Shown: piece after piece, positions 18,568 to 28,132 of the stretch
Layout of the letters: every line of letters starts with the position of its first letter
Numbering within the stretch: the first letter of the stretch is position 1
Assembly: GCA_934526065.1 (NCBI GenBank)
Contig: CAKSZX010000005.1
Span: 78,304-142,303 of the forward strand
DNA: 64,000 bases
Direction: 5' to 3'
Origin: an uncultured Oscillospiraceae bacterium
GTDB taxonomy: Bacteria; Bacillota; Clostridia; Oscillospirales; Ruminococcaceae
Program-made: the position numbers and the translations under genes
Notes under the pieces: model-generated
Databases searched by the model: none
What the model saw: only the letters and a program-made list of their open reading frames with translations
What the model was told of the DNA's origin: nothing

Positions 18568-19881
18568 ATGAGCCTTGATTTTTTGATTTTATATGAACAT
18601 GTTGTCCGTGAATACGAAAGTATCACCCTTTTAAAGTTGGAGCTTGAACGCCGTGGCTACACCGTTGACATCCGCCAGCTTTTAGACAGAAAAAAGTTAA
18701 AATATTTCACATGGAAAAAGCCAAAGGTTTTGGTGGCATCCGCCATGTACGACGACAAAACCATGAACAGCTTTGTATATAATAATGTTGGGGTTTGCAA
18801 CAAGGTTGTAAATCTGCACTGGGAACAGGTTTTAAGCGAGGAGCAGGAAAACAGCCCGTTTTTCAACTGCGGGCAGTCTGCATCATATGCCATGCACACC
18901 TGCTGGGGCACTGCGGCAAGGGACAGAATCGTAAAATACGGCGTGCCTGTGGAAAACACAACAATAACCGGGCCGATTCAAATGGACTTTTTGCGCCCGC
19001 AATTTAAGGGCTATTACAAAGACAAAGAAAATCTGTGTAAGGAATTCAACCTTGACCCAAAGAAAAAGCTGGCGCTGTACATTTCTTCTTTTTCCACAGC
19101 TTATATGTCCGACGAAGAAGTTGAAGAACTTAACAAGCTGGCAGGGGTTGGCTTTAATCAATTTAAAATAACCAGCCAAAAAACCATGAACACAACTTTG
19201 GACTGGGTGGACAAGTACCTTGACACCGACGAGGGCAAAAATATTGAGTTTGTCTATCGCCGTCACCCCAGCGAATGGAACAGCCCAATATTGGAGAAAA
19301 TGGACAAAAAACACGAAAACTTCCACCTTATCACCGACTATTCGGTAAAACAGTGGATTGTGGCAAGCGATGTAATCTTCTCTTGGATAAGCACATCTAT
19401 TGCGGAAATTTACTTTGCAGGCAAAAGCTGTTTTGTTGTTCGTCCCTACCCGGTTGAATGGGAATACGACCCGGTTGTTTACAAGGACTGCAATCGGATT
19501 GACAACTACGATGACTTTATCCAATGCTTTACCGCAGAAAATCCTCCATTCCCTATCAGTGAGGAGCTTATGCACGCTCACTATGATTTTACCGACACCC
19601 CAAGTTATATAAGAATGGCGGATTGCCTTGAAAAAGTCCTTTTGGAGGACGAGGGCGACAGACGCCCGTTCGACCACTTTAAGCCTAAATTCTCATGGCT
19701 TAAATGTTTCTCCCTTGTGGTTTTCCACTGTATGTTCCGCCTGGGGCTTGACCCGGGAAAATGGAAGATTTTCGGCAGGGTTTCCGAGCTTTCCGGCAGG
19801 ATTGTAGGTCATATAAGAAAGGCCTATGTCAGCCCGAAACAGCAACAGGAATATATTGACAACATAAGCAAATATTTGTAA
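18568..19881 (+). CDS. Surface carbohydrate biosynthesis protein, GT-B-like
   Basis: 437 residues, soluble, six bases after the SGNH gene. It resembles the surface-carbohydrate biosynthesis family that co-occurs with LegB-type loci: an N-terminal Rossmann-like half (KPKVLVASAMYDD, GVCNKVVNLHWEQV), GTAARDRIVKYGV, then EFVYRRHPSEWNSP and SDVIFSWISTSIAEIYFAGK, which look like the donor-binding half of CDP-glycerol or capsule-type glycosyl/glycerophosphotransferases. It probably transfers a unit to the lipid-linked glycan at the inner membrane face. The substrate is unknown. Confidence 0.68.
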   Translation: MSLDFLILYEHVVREYESITLLKLELERRGYTVDIRQLLDRKKLKYFTWKKPKVLVASAMYDDKTMNSFVYNNVGVCNKVVNLHWEQVLSEEQENSPFFNCGQSASYAMHTCWGTAARDRIVKYGVPVENTTITGPIQMDFLRPQFKGYYKDKENLCKEFNLDPKKKLALYISSFSTAYMSDEEVEELNKLAGVGFNQFKITSQKTMNTTLDWVDKYLDTDEGKNIEFVYRRHPSEWNSPILEKMDKKHENFHLITDYSVKQWIVASDVIFSWISTSIAEIYFAGKSCFVVRPYPVEWEYDPVVYKDCNRIDNYDDFIQCFTAENPPFPISEELMHAHYDFTDTPSYIRMADCLEKVLLEDEGDRRPFDHFKPKFSWLKCFSLVVFHCMFRLGLDPGKWKIFGRVSELSGRIVGHIRKAYVSPKQQQEYIDNISKYL

Positions 19882-19890
19882 GGTGTAAAA

Positions 19891-21354
19891 ATGTCAGAAA
19901 ATAGTTCAAATATTTCATCCAAGGGGCTTTTGGTTTCTATTTTCAAATACTCAATAGCCACTTGGGCAAATGCCCTTATTTACGGCGTGGCTCTGCTTTT
20001 GTCTGCAAGGCTTATTCTGCCGGCAGAATACAGTCAGGTGGATATTTTTATCTCCACAGCAACATTGATAATGAATATCTGTATTTTAGGCTTGGATCAG
20101 TCTTTTATAAGATTTTTCAACGAACCGCCGAAACCCCTTAACAAAGACAGCCTTTTCGGCGCCTGTTTCGGTCTTTCTTCACTGGCTCTTATAGCTGTGG
20201 GTATTGTCAGCTGTGTACTTTTTCCGAAAAAGGTCTTAGGGCTTTTCTTCACCGACCCGCTGGATAATTACTATTTGGCCTTGCTTTTTATAAACGCCTT
20301 TATGTCCATGGTAGGCAGATATATAAACATCCTCTACCGTATGGACGGCGACATAAGGCTTTACACCGTAGAAAGCGTTGCAAACCAGTTTTTCTCAAAG
20401 CTGTTTTACCTTGTTGCGGTGTTCTTCGGGGCAAATTTTCACAACCTTGTAATGCGGTCGGTATTTGGTATGACAGGCTTTGCCATAGTATTTTTGATGC
20501 CGAATTTAAGCAGAGTTTCCCTGTCGCCTAAAATTTTGTTTTCCGCCGCCGATAAGCAGATATTGCCATACGGCTTGGCTCTTGCCCCTACGGCAATTAT
20601 GTTGTATTTAAACAGCCTTTTTTCAAAGGTTTACATATCAAAGACAATCGGCAAAGGCCCTGCCGGGGTTTTCAGCATGGTAAGCCTTTTGGCAAATGTT
20701 GTTGCCCTTATTCAGGCCGGGTTTGCAACATTCTGGTCGGCTTTTATATATGCAAACTACAAAACAGAACAGGAAAAAATCAAGCAGGTTCACGATTACC
20801 TTACATTTATAATCGTCGAATTTTTCTGCGTCATCCTCGCATTTGAAGATATTATCTTTATAATTCTCGGTAAAAACTATCAAAGCGGTATGGCGGTTTT
20901 CCCGATTATGGTTTTGGTGCCTATATTCTCGATAATACAGGAAACCACCGTGTACGGCATTTCAATAGCGAAAAAGCCTATCTATGACACCATCGGCATT
21001 GCTCTGTCGGTAATTTCAAACATAGGGTTCACCGTTTTACTTGCCCCGAATTTCGGCCTTTACGGTGTTTGCGTGGCACTTGCCGGCTCTAACTTTGTTA
21101 TGTTTATTTTCAGAACAATAGTTGCACAGAGATTTTATGTTTCGATAATCAGCCCCGGCCGCACCGGTATTGTTATAGCGGTTATGTTTGCCCTTACCGG
21201 CGGTGCCTGTGTTTTAAGCGGTAATTTTATGGCAAAATTTGCTTTAAGCCTTGGGGGCATTGGGGTTTATGTGATTATATATCGCAATCAACTTAAAAGC
21301 GCACTTGCAATGGCCAAAGAAATGTTAGAGGATTTCAAGAGTAAAAAAGCCTGA
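19891..21354 (+). CDS. Wzx-type oligosaccharide flippase
   Basis: 487 residues, about 12-14 TM helices, polysaccharide-exporter branch of the MOP superfamily. It starts SIFKYSIATWANALIYGVAL and has the LPAEYSQVD stretch typical of Wzx proteins. It would move undecaprenyl-linked glycan units across the membrane, linking the cytoplasmic enzymes here to the outward-facing GT-C-like proteins of the divergent operon. It lies 9 bases after the carbohydrate protein gene and runs into the HAD gene. Confidence 0.82.
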   Translation: MSENSSNISSKGLLVSIFKYSIATWANALIYGVALLLSARLILPAEYSQVDIFISTATLIMNICILGLDQSFIRFFNEPPKPLNKDSLFGACFGLSSLALIAVGIVSCVLFPKKVLGLFFTDPLDNYYLALLFINAFMSMVGRYINILYRMDGDIRLYTVESVANQFFSKLFYLVAVFFGANFHNLVMRSVFGMTGFAIVFLMPNLSRVSLSPKILFSAADKQILPYGLALAPTAIMLYLNSLFSKVYISKTIGKGPAGVFSMVSLLANVVALIQAGFATFWSAFIYANYKTEQEKIKQVHDYLTFIIVEFFCVILAFEDIIFIILGKNYQSGMAVFPIMVLVPIFSIIQETTVYGISIAKKPIYDTIGIALSVISNIGFTVLLAPNFGLYGVCVALAGSNFVMFIFRTIVAQRFYVSIISPGRTGIVIAVMFALTGGACVLSGNFMAKFALSLGGIGVYVIIYRNQLKSALAMAKEMLEDFKSKKA

Positions 21355-21368
21355 TTTTGGAGGAAAAA

Positions 21369-22181
21369 ATGATTAAACTTATAGCCACCGACCTGGACGG
21401 CACATTTTTAGACAGTAAAAAGAACAAACCGGCGGATTTTCCAGAGGTTTTCAAAGAAATAAAAAGAAGAGGCATAACTTTTGCCGCCGCCTCCGGCAGA
21501 GACTACAACGGCGCCGCAATGTATTTTAAAGATTACATAGACGATATGTACTTTATATGCGACAACGGAGCAAGCCTTTACAAGAAAGGCCGGCTTATAA
21601 GCGCAAGAACCATGTCAAGAGAAAAATATCTTACTCTTTTAAAATCCCTGTACAGTCTGGGCATAACCGATTTGCTTGTGTGCGGCGTTAAAGGCTCTTA
21701 TGTGGGGGCAAATTCATCCCCCGACTACCTTGAAGTAATGAAAAATCACTATTCTCCTGCCAAGGTCGTGGACAGGCTTGAGGATATCGAGGATGAAATT
21801 TTCAAAGTTTCCGTAACGGATTTAACAGGCAACGGCGGCTTAAAGGAAGATGTTTATCTGCCCCTTCTTAATATATTTAACAACAATGAGTTTACAATAC
21901 ATATTTCCGGTATGAGATTTTTGGATGTCATGGACTTTTCCGCCGACAAGGGCGTGGGCGTTAAAGAATTGCAAGCAGAGCTTGGGATTTTGCCTGCCGA
22001 AACCATGGTTTTCGGCGATTATTACAACGATGAGCCTCTTTTACAAAGCGCCGAATACGCCTTTATTATGGACGCCGCCCCACGGGATTTAAAAGAAAAA
22101 TACAAATACAACGGCGGTGACTGCAACTGCGGCGGTGTTACCAAAAATATAAAAGAATGGGCTTTTGACAAAATCAAATAA
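21369..22181 (+). CDS. Cof-type HAD-superfamily phosphatase
   Basis: 270 residues from the ATG at 21369; a longer frame from TTG 21357 would include the GGAGG site itself and is rejected. Motif I DLDGTFLDSKK at the start, motif II region AASGRDYNGA, motif IV VFGDYYNDEPLL near the end, with the C2B cap between them. Such enzymes dephosphorylate sugar phosphates or flavin and PLP phosphates in the cytoplasm. Its place at the end of the glycan operon hints at a sugar-phosphate substrate, unproven. Confidence 0.85.
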   Translation: MIKLIATDLDGTFLDSKKNKPADFPEVFKEIKRRGITFAAASGRDYNGAAMYFKDYIDDMYFICDNGASLYKKGRLISARTMSREKYLTLLKSLYSLGITDLLVCGVKGSYVGANSSPDYLEVMKNHYSPAKVVDRLEDIEDEIFKVSVTDLTGNGGLKEDVYLPLLNIFNNNEFTIHISGMRFLDVMDFSADKGVGVKELQAELGILPAETMVFGDYYNDEPLLQSAEYAFIMDAAPRDLKEKYKYNGGDCNCGGVTKNIKEWAFDKIK

Positions 22182-22233
22182 AATCTTAGACAATTTTTAA
22201 TAAGTGTCTTAATCTTTTCTTAATTTTCACAAT

Positions 22234-22254
22234 TATGTTTTAAAATTAAACATA
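22234..22254 (+). promoter_or_regulatory. Candidate TetR operator over a -10 element
   Basis: Perfect 7-bp inverted repeat TATGTTT ... AAACATA with a 7-bp centre. The centre contains TAAAAT, a plausible -10. It lies 57 bases before the TetR gene, the usual place for autorepression. Confidence 0.5.
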
Positions 22255-22310
22255 GGTTGTGGCGGTACATAAGGCGTGTATAGTCTGCCTTACCTTAAAG
22301 GAGAAAGATC

Positions 22311-22877
22311 ATGGCTAAAAACACCAAATTATCCCTTTCTACGGCATTACTTGAACTTTTGGAAGCCAAACCATTGGATAAGATAACGGTTACCGAGCTT
22401 GTAAAAAAGTGCGGTGTAAACAGACAGACATTTTATTATAACTTCCGGGACATATATGACCTTGTGGAATGGACGATTATAGAGGATGTAAACCCGTTTT
22501 TAACTGGGGTTGTGCAAGGCAAGGACATTCGCCGGAATATGATTGCTCTTTTGAATTTTATGAAGAACAATCGCCGAGTAATAGTAAACATAGCAAATTC
22601 CATTTCACGCTCTACCCTTGAACGCTATGAAATGGAGCAGTTACATAAGTATATAGGTGCCATTATAGACAACCGTGCCAAGGGTATTCCCCTTTCCCCG
22701 GAAAATCGTGAATTTATAATCCGTGCTTACAGCCTTGGTATTGTGGGGTTGATTTTTGACTGGATACACGGGGATATGCAAAATGATATAACCGAGTTTG
22801 TTGACAAATTTCTCTCTATAGCCGATGGCAGCTTGCCTACGGTTATAGACCGAATGAACAAAACGATTAAAAATTAA
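22311..22877 (+). CDS. TetR/AcrR family regulator (DhaS-like)
   Basis: 188 residues. The N-terminal helix-turn-helix is ITVTELVKKCGVNRQTFYYNF (about 24-44), followed by an all-helical ligand/dimer domain with the layout of the DhaS-like group (C-terminal domain seen in dihydroxyacetone kinase regulators). It is a lone gene with a likely autoregulatory inverted repeat upstream and a terminator downstream. The next gene is the secreted flavoprotein, which has its own promoter, so a direct link is not shown. Ligand unknown. Confidence 0.85.
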   Translation: MAKNTKLSLSTALLELLEAKPLDKITVTELVKKCGVNRQTFYYNFRDIYDLVEWTIIEDVNPFLTGVVQGKDIRRNMIALLNFMKNNRRVIVNIANSISRSTLERYEMEQLHKYIGAIIDNRAKGIPLSPENREFIIRAYSLGIVGLIFDWIHGDMQNDITEFVDKFLSIADGSLPTVIDRMNKTIKN

Positions 22878-22910
22878 CAGTCTTACTTACAATTAACATA
22901 CCTTCCTGAG

Positions 22911-22941
22911 AAAAGCCCTGTCGCAAGACAGGGCTTTTCGT
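22911..22941 (+). terminator. Terminator after the TetR gene
   Basis: Perfect 12-bp stem AAAAGCCCTGTC / GACAGGGCTTTT with a GCAA tetraloop. Confidence 0.85.
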
Positions 22942-23012
22942 TTATATGTTTGTCATCATTCACCAAATTTTTATTCTCGATTTGTAAAACGATACGAACT
23001 TTTTGTTTTCGA

Positions 23013-23042
23013 TTGAATTACCTACTTGTTATATGATATAAT
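23013..23042 (+). promoter_or_regulatory. Promoter of the FMN-domain lipoprotein
   Basis: TTGAAT (23013-23018), 18-bp spacer, TATAAT (23037-23042), 45 bases before the start codon. Confidence 0.65.
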
Positions 23043-23087
23043 TTTTGCAAATTATTCCGCAAGGAAAATACAAAAGGAGAAACAGAG

Positions 23088-24713
23088 ATGAAAAAAGTTT
23101 TAACCATTGCTCTGACATCGGCTTTGGCTTTTATCCTTGTTGCCTGCGGTAGCAAAGAAAAAGTCGTAACAGGCGAGGCAGAGGGCTACGGCGGTAAGAT
23201 AACCGCCACTGTAACGGTTTCCGGCGACAAAATCACAAAGCTTGAGATTGATGCCCCGGACGAGACCCCCGGAATAGGCGGAGAGGCTGTTCAGCCTATG
23301 ATTGACGCCATTGTAAAAGCAGGTACAACAGAGGGCGTTGATATGATTTCCGGTGCAACATGGACATCAAAAGGCATTATTGCCGCCGTTGAAAATGCCA
23401 TGGGTGCAACAGAGGGCAACGATGACAATTCAGGAGATGACAGCACAATTTCCGGTACTGGACTTAAAGCAGGTTTGGGAATAGTTTCCACACCGAGACT
23501 TGGCCCGGGCAAAGACGACAAGGACATTCCGGTTTATTCATTCAACGAAGTAGCCGCTTATGTGGTTGTTGACAATGAGGGTAAGATAGTTGACCTTGAA
23601 GTTGATATTATGGAAATAATAACCCCTAACCACGATGACGCAGAGGATAACTACATTGCCGGCTGGCCGGGACAGAGTTATTCTGCAGATATGGACGGTG
23701 ACGGCACAGCGGAAACCGAGCTTTTGGAAACAGAAGAAGATTTTGTAAGCACAATTTCTGCTTGGAAAACAAAGCGTGACAAAGGTTCTGCATACAAGAT
23801 GAACAGCGGCACATGGGAAGGCGAAATGGACATCTTTGAAGATTTCTTCAAAGGCAAGACAGTTGAAGAAATCAAAGAATTTTTTGCTACATCATGTTCT
23901 GACCTTAACGGCAGACCGTTGATCAATCCGTCAAAGGACGAAGATGTTGAAAAGCGGAGCAAGCTCACAGATGAACAGAAAGCCGAACTTGACAGCATTT
24001 CGGGGGCTACAATGTCCTTGAACGACGCCCACGGCGATATTATCGGTGCAATAGAAAAAGCCGTTGAAAACGCAAAACCGGTTGAAGATATTGACGGTGC
24101 TAAGGTTGGACTTTCAATAATCGGAACACCGAGATTGGGTCCGGGCAAAGATGACAAAGACGAGGCTGTTTATTCATTTAATGTTGTTGTAACAGGCGGT
24201 TTGTTTAAAGACGGCGTTATAGTTGACAGCGAAAGCGACATTGTTGAAATAATCACTCCTAACCACGACGGCGCAGAGGATAATGCTCTTACATTCTGGC
24301 CGGGTCAATCATACAACAACGATGCAGACGCAGACGGCAAGGTTGACGGTGTGTGGGAAATGACCGACGACGAATTTGTTCAGGCTGTAAACAACTTTAA
24401 ATCTAAGAGAGATCTTGGCTCAGCCTATAAAATGAACAGCGGCACATGGACAGAAGAAATGGATAAATTTGAAGAATTCTTCAAAGGCAAGACAGTTGAA
24501 GAAATTAAAGAATTTGTAGCTTCTTCTTGTTCTGACCTTAACGGCAGACCGTTGATCAATCCGTCAAAGGACGAAGACGTTGAAAAGCGGAGCAAGCTTA
24601 CAGATGAGCAGAAAGCCGAACTTGACAGCATTTCAGGTGCTACAATGTCATTAAATGACGCTCACGGCGATTTGATTTCATCAATTGCAAAAGCCGCAGA
24701 ATTGGCAAAATAA
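23088..24713 (+). CDS. Secreted flavoprotein lipoprotein with FMN-binding domain and two large repeats
   Basis: 541 residues. Lipobox ILVACG with the lipidated Cys at position 20. Residues about 30-115 form an FMN-binding domain ending DMISGATWTS, the site where ApbE-type enzymes attach FMN to the Thr. Two tandem repeats follow (about 122-328 and 332-541), each starting G-T/S-P-R-LGPGKDDKD, containing SAYKMNSGTW and FKGKTVEEIKEF, and ending LDSISGATMSLNDAHGD, which again has the SGAT pattern. The protein may therefore carry up to three covalent FMNs on the outer membrane face, acting as an electron conduit. An apbE gene lies 11 kb away. FMN loading of the repeats is inference. Confidence 0.8.
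   Translation: MKKVLTIALTSALAFILVACGSKEKVVTGEAEGYGGKITATVTVSGDKITKLEIDAPDETPGIGGEAVQPMIDAIVKAGTTEGVDMISGATWTSKGIIAAVENAMGATEGNDDNSGDDSTISGTGLKAGLGIVSTPRLGPGKDDKDIPVYSFNEVAAYVVVDNEGKIVDLEVDIMEIITPNHDDAEDNYIAGWPGQSYSADMDGDGTAETELLETEEDFVSTISAWKTKRDKGSAYKMNSGTWEGEMDIFEDFFKGKTVEEIKEFFATSCSDLNGRPLINPSKDEDVEKRSKLTDEQKAELDSISGATMSLNDAHGDIIGAIEKAVENAKPVEDIDGAKVGLSIIGTPRLGPGKDDKDEAVYSFNVVVTGGLFKDGVIVDSESDIVEIITPNHDGAEDNALTFWPGQSYNNDADADGKVDGVWEMTDDEFVQAVNNFKSKRDLGSAYKMNSGTWTEEMDKFEEFFKGKTVEEIKEFVASSCSDLNGRPLINPSKDEDVEKRSKLTDEQKAELDSISGATMSLNDAHGDLISSIAKAAELAK
23895..24000 (+). repeat. Intragenic direct repeat, copy 1
   Basis: 106 bases that differ from copy 2 (24528-24633) at three positions by my reading, all synonymous. 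They encode the CSDLNGRPLINPSKDEDVEK region up to LDSIS of the two protein repeats. The near-identity at DNA level points to recent duplication or gene conversion. Confidence 0.85.
24528..24633 (+). repeat. Intragenic direct repeat, copy 2
   Basis: Partner of 23895-24000 inside the FMN lipoprotein gene. Flanking parts of the two protein repeats are more diverged. Confidence 0.85.
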
Positions 24714-24729
24714 CTTAATAACCTAAAAA

Positions 24730-24763
24730 GTCCGCAGCCTTTCACAGGCTGCGGACAATTTTT
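24730..24763 (+). terminator. Terminator after the FMN lipoprotein gene
   Basis: 10-bp stem GTCCGCAGCC / GGCTGCGGAC with a 7-base loop, followed by AATTTTTG. Confidence 0.85.
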
Positions 24764-24788
24764 GTGTTAAATTTTATCGGCTGTGTAA

Positions 24789-26168
24789 TCAACCAACCAT
24801 ATTGTTTACCCAAATCTTCTTTTTAACAAGGATATAACCGTAAATACTCTTAAACAAATCTTCAAAGTTTACAAGAGCATAGCACCGCACAACAGGCAAA
24901 CCTGTAAAATGCGTAAGCAAATATGCCGACGGCAGATTTATAACCAAAACAAACATACTGTCAAACAGGAATGTGATAAGGGTTTTGCCGCCGCAGCGCA
25001 AAGTAAAGTAACAACAGTTTGTAAAGCCCATAATCGGCGCACAAACGGAAACCACAAGCAAAAATTCACGGGCAAGAGCTTTAACTTCTGCCGTTGTATT
25101 GTAGAAGTCCGGTATAAATAATGAAGCAATGGCAATAAACAAACCTACAAAAACACAAATTGTTGTGGAGAACCAAATAAGCTTAATGTCGTCATCATAG
25201 GCCTTTTCAACATTGCCGGCGCCAAGTTCGTGGCCGATAATAATGCCCAAAGCGTTACCCAAAGACAAGAAAACTGTATTAAACAGGTTTGATATTGTCT
25301 GTGATATATTCATAGCCGCAACCACATCAAGACCACGGAAAGAATAGCACCGTGAAAGCATTGCTATACCCACGCTCCACAAAAATTCATTTGCAAGCAA
25401 CGGTGTGCCTTTAAGTGTAATTTGTTTTGCAAGTTCTCCGTTAATTTTAAATGTATCGAATGTATCCACAAAGAATGGGAATTCCGCTTTTCTTCTTTTT
25501 GCAATGATAAAAACAACGAAAAATTCCACAAATCTGGAAATAACAGTTGCAATAGCGGCACCCTCTATGCCCAAACATGGAAAACCGAAGTTGCCGAAAA
25601 TCAAAAGGTAGTTAAATACAAGGTTTACAACAACGGCAATAAGGCCGGCTTTCATAGGCAGCATACTTTCGCCGCACTCACGAAGTGTAGAGGCGTAAAC
25701 CTGGGTAAGTGCAAAGGGCACAAGACCTACAACCATAACATGTATATAATCAAGGCCATAGCCCAATGTAGCCTGAATATCCCGCCGGCTGTCGCCGCCT
25801 TTTAAATAAATGCTTATAAGGCTTGGACCCCGTTTTAAAAACACTGTAATCGCAACGGATATAATAACAACGGCAAGATATAATTTATATCTTATTGTTG
25901 ATTTAACGCCCTCTGTGTCCCCTTTGCCAAAGAACTGAGAAGCAAAAATACCTGCCCCGGCAAGACCGCCGAAAATGGTAAGGTTAGAAATAAACAAAAG
26001 CTGGTTAGCTATTGAAACACCGGACATCTGCAATGTGCCGACCTGACCTACCATCAAGTTATCAAGCAAGCTTACAAAATTTGTAATGCCGTTTTGTATC
26101 ATCATCGGCACTGCAATGACAAGAACGGATTTGTAAAAATCCTTATTCCGTTCAAACTTTTTAAACAT
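24789..26168 (-). CDS. MATE family efflux transporter
   Basis: 459 residues, 12 TM helices. It starts MFKKFERNKDFYKSVL and shows IAVPMMIQNGITNFVSLLDN, the first MATE helix pair, and a matching second half (GTPLLANEFLWSVGIAM). It exports cationic compounds using Na+ or H+ gradients. I start at ATG 26168, which has AAGGAG seven bases upstream; the longer frame from TTG 26183 would overlap that site. It is a lone gene facing the flavoprotein gene. Substrate unknown. Confidence 0.88.
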   Translation of the reverse strand: MFKKFERNKDFYKSVLVIAVPMMIQNGITNFVSLLDNLMVGQVGTLQMSGVSIANQLLFISNLTIFGGLAGAGIFASQFFGKGDTEGVKSTIRYKLYLAVVIISVAITVFLKRGPSLISIYLKGGDSRRDIQATLGYGLDYIHVMVVGLVPFALTQVYASTLRECGESMLPMKAGLIAVVVNLVFNYLLIFGNFGFPCLGIEGAAIATVISRFVEFFVVFIIAKRRKAEFPFFVDTFDTFKINGELAKQITLKGTPLLANEFLWSVGIAMLSRCYSFRGLDVVAAMNISQTISNLFNTVFLSLGNALGIIIGHELGAGNVEKAYDDDIKLIWFSTTICVFVGLFIAIASLFIPDFYNTTAEVKALAREFLLVVSVCAPIMGFTNCCYFTLRCGGKTLITFLFDSMFVLVINLPSAYLLTHFTGLPVVRCYALVNFEDLFKSIYGYILVKKKIWVNNMVG

Positions 26169-26422
26169 ATTACTCTCCTTCAAAATAATAGGGCGGAAAA
26201 TCCGCCTTTACCGAACAGTATAACAGAATATTACAAACAATTCAACCGATTTCGGCATATTTTAAAGTTTATTTTAATAAATGATACAATAAAAATTATT
26301 TGCGAAAACAACATGGAAAGTTGCGGATATTTAGCTTGTAAATATTTCATTTTGTCCTTTTATGTGTTATTATAAAATAGTGTTTATTTAATAACTTTAA
26401 TAACCGTTTATCGAGGGACAAA

Positions 26423-28057
26423 ATGACAAATAATAAAAAAGACAATATTATAAATATGATTTTAAGCGGAATATTGGTGGCGGCCTTTTTCGCCTATGTA
26501 ATATGTTGCTTAGGTATTTGGTACAGAACAAACGACGATGCTATAATTTCAAATATTGCGTTCGGGTCTTACGGCCCGGACAGAGTTCACCTTGTTTATG
26601 TAAATATAATTTACGGTATGCTTTTAAGGGCGCTGTTCTTTATAAATGAAAATTTGAATTGGTTTATGCTGTCACAGCTTTTCCTTCTTTACATAAGCGC
26701 CTCTACCCTGACATATTACGGATTGAAACGCTTTGGCAGAATAAAAGGGCTGTTGATTTCCGCAACGCTTATTTTGGCATTTGGCAGCAGCGTTTTGTAC
26801 CGCATACAGTACACCCAGACCGGCGCTTTGGCAATATGTACAGGGCTTACAGTTCTGTTTGAGAATTTGGGTCAAAAGAGCAAAGCAAATATTTACGGCA
26901 TTGCCCTTGTGCTTTTGGGCAGTATGTTGAGATTTGATATGTTTATTGCGGTAGGCGGAATTTCAGCATGTTTGCTTTTGACAAAATTTATTTCCCTGGA
27001 AAAAGAAAAGAAATTTCAAGCCGTAAAAATTGCCGCTGTGATGTTCGCAGTTGTTTTCGGAACAAAAATCATCGACAAGGCCGTGTATAAATCCGACCGG
27101 GACTGGGCGGAGTATTCGGCATATAACTCCGCAAGAACATCTTTCAGCGATTTTAAGCGGAATTTTCTGACAGAAGAAAACTCACTTAACAACGTTACCG
27201 ACGCAGAATTTGCACGGCTTACAAGCTGGGACTTTTACGACCCGGAAAATTTTAATGCCGAAAGGCTGACCGAAATTTCCCACAGCATACCCGGTTACGG
27301 CATAAAAGGCACTGTGAGCGCCTGTGTAAAAGAACTGTACTATGTAAGTCAAAAACCCTTTGTAAGAGCTTTAGCAGCCGTTATATTCCTTTCCGTTGCT
27401 TTTGCAATTCTCAACCTTAAAATTTTTACAACATTCGTCACACTGATTTTAACCGGGCTGGAAGTTTTTCTCCTTTGCTACTTAAACAGGCTGCCAAGCT
27501 GGGTAGAGGTATCCCTTTCAATGGCTTTGTCGGTATTTTTACTTGCTGCTACGGCTTATAATGACAAGAAAAACATACTTAACGGCAAAGTTTTTGTTAT
27601 TGTAACAATCCTTCTTTTTGCTGTAAATTATCAATATGTTATGCCAAACTACGGCTACCTTGCGGCAGGCAAAGGAGACATGGAAGCCTTAGCTCAATCG
27701 GAAGAAAAATATATGCACGCCATGTCTGCAGATAAGGAGCATTTATACATGCTTTCCACTGTCAAAACCAACGAAATAAACGGCTATGATGTTTGGCACC
27801 CAAGAGAAAAGGACTTTTTCTCAAATATAGCCACATTCGGCGGCTGGTATAACGGCTCGCCCCAATACAAGGAGACTCTTAAAAACTACGGTGTGGAAAA
27901 CCCCATGACAGACATTGTAAACAGAGAAGATATTTATGTGGATTACCATAATATCGAAAACATTTGCAGCTACATATCCGAGAGAACCGGTAAAACTGTT
28001 ATATCGGTTGCTGACGGAGACAATCGGTTTGCACCATATCACATAATAACCGAATAA
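26423..28057 (+). CDS. Polytopic membrane protein, possibly GT-C-like
   Basis: 544 residues with about ten TM helices. The first outside loop has WYRTNDDAIISNIAFGSYG, an acidic DD motif placed as in GT-C glycosyltransferases, and a soluble C-terminal domain follows (about 415-544). No named family is recognised. It resembles in plan the two 650-residue proteins of the glycan locus but I see no clear sequence match. The ATG has GAGGGA upstream. It is monocistronic with a terminator after it. Glycosyltransferase activity is a weak inference. Confidence 0.55.
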   Translation: MTNNKKDNIINMILSGILVAAFFAYVICCLGIWYRTNDDAIISNIAFGSYGPDRVHLVYVNIIYGMLLRALFFINENLNWFMLSQLFLLYISASTLTYYGLKRFGRIKGLLISATLILAFGSSVLYRIQYTQTGALAICTGLTVLFENLGQKSKANIYGIALVLLGSMLRFDMFIAVGGISACLLLTKFISLEKEKKFQAVKIAAVMFAVVFGTKIIDKAVYKSDRDWAEYSAYNSARTSFSDFKRNFLTEENSLNNVTDAEFARLTSWDFYDPENFNAERLTEISHSIPGYGIKGTVSACVKELYYVSQKPFVRALAAVIFLSVAFAILNLKIFTTFVTLILTGLEVFLLCYLNRLPSWVEVSLSMALSVFLLAATAYNDKKNILNGKVFVIVTILLFAVNYQYVMPNYGYLAAGKGDMEALAQSEEKYMHAMSADKEHLYMLSTVKTNEINGYDVWHPREKDFFSNIATFGGWYNGSPQYKETLKNYGVENPMTDIVNREDIYVDYHNIENICSYISERTGKTVISVADGDNRFAPYHIITE

Positions 28058-28063
28058 AAAGAT

Positions 28064-28093
28064 AAAAGGCAGGATTACCCTGCCTTGTTATTT
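28064..28093. terminator. Terminator between convergent genes
   Basis: AAGGCAGG / CCTGCCTT with a 5-base loop and T/A-rich flanks, between the membrane-protein gene and the convergent yqeY. Confidence 0.7.
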
Positions 28094-28132
28094 TATAGCA
28101 TTTTGTAAGTTATCTTTTATATGGTCTTGCCC

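Noticed and set aside
21357..21368. TTG start of the HAD phosphatase
   Set aside because: The GGAGG ribosome site is inside this extension; ATG 21369 is properly spaced.
26169..26183. TTG start of the MATE transporter
   Set aside because: It overlaps the AAGGAG site serving ATG 26168.
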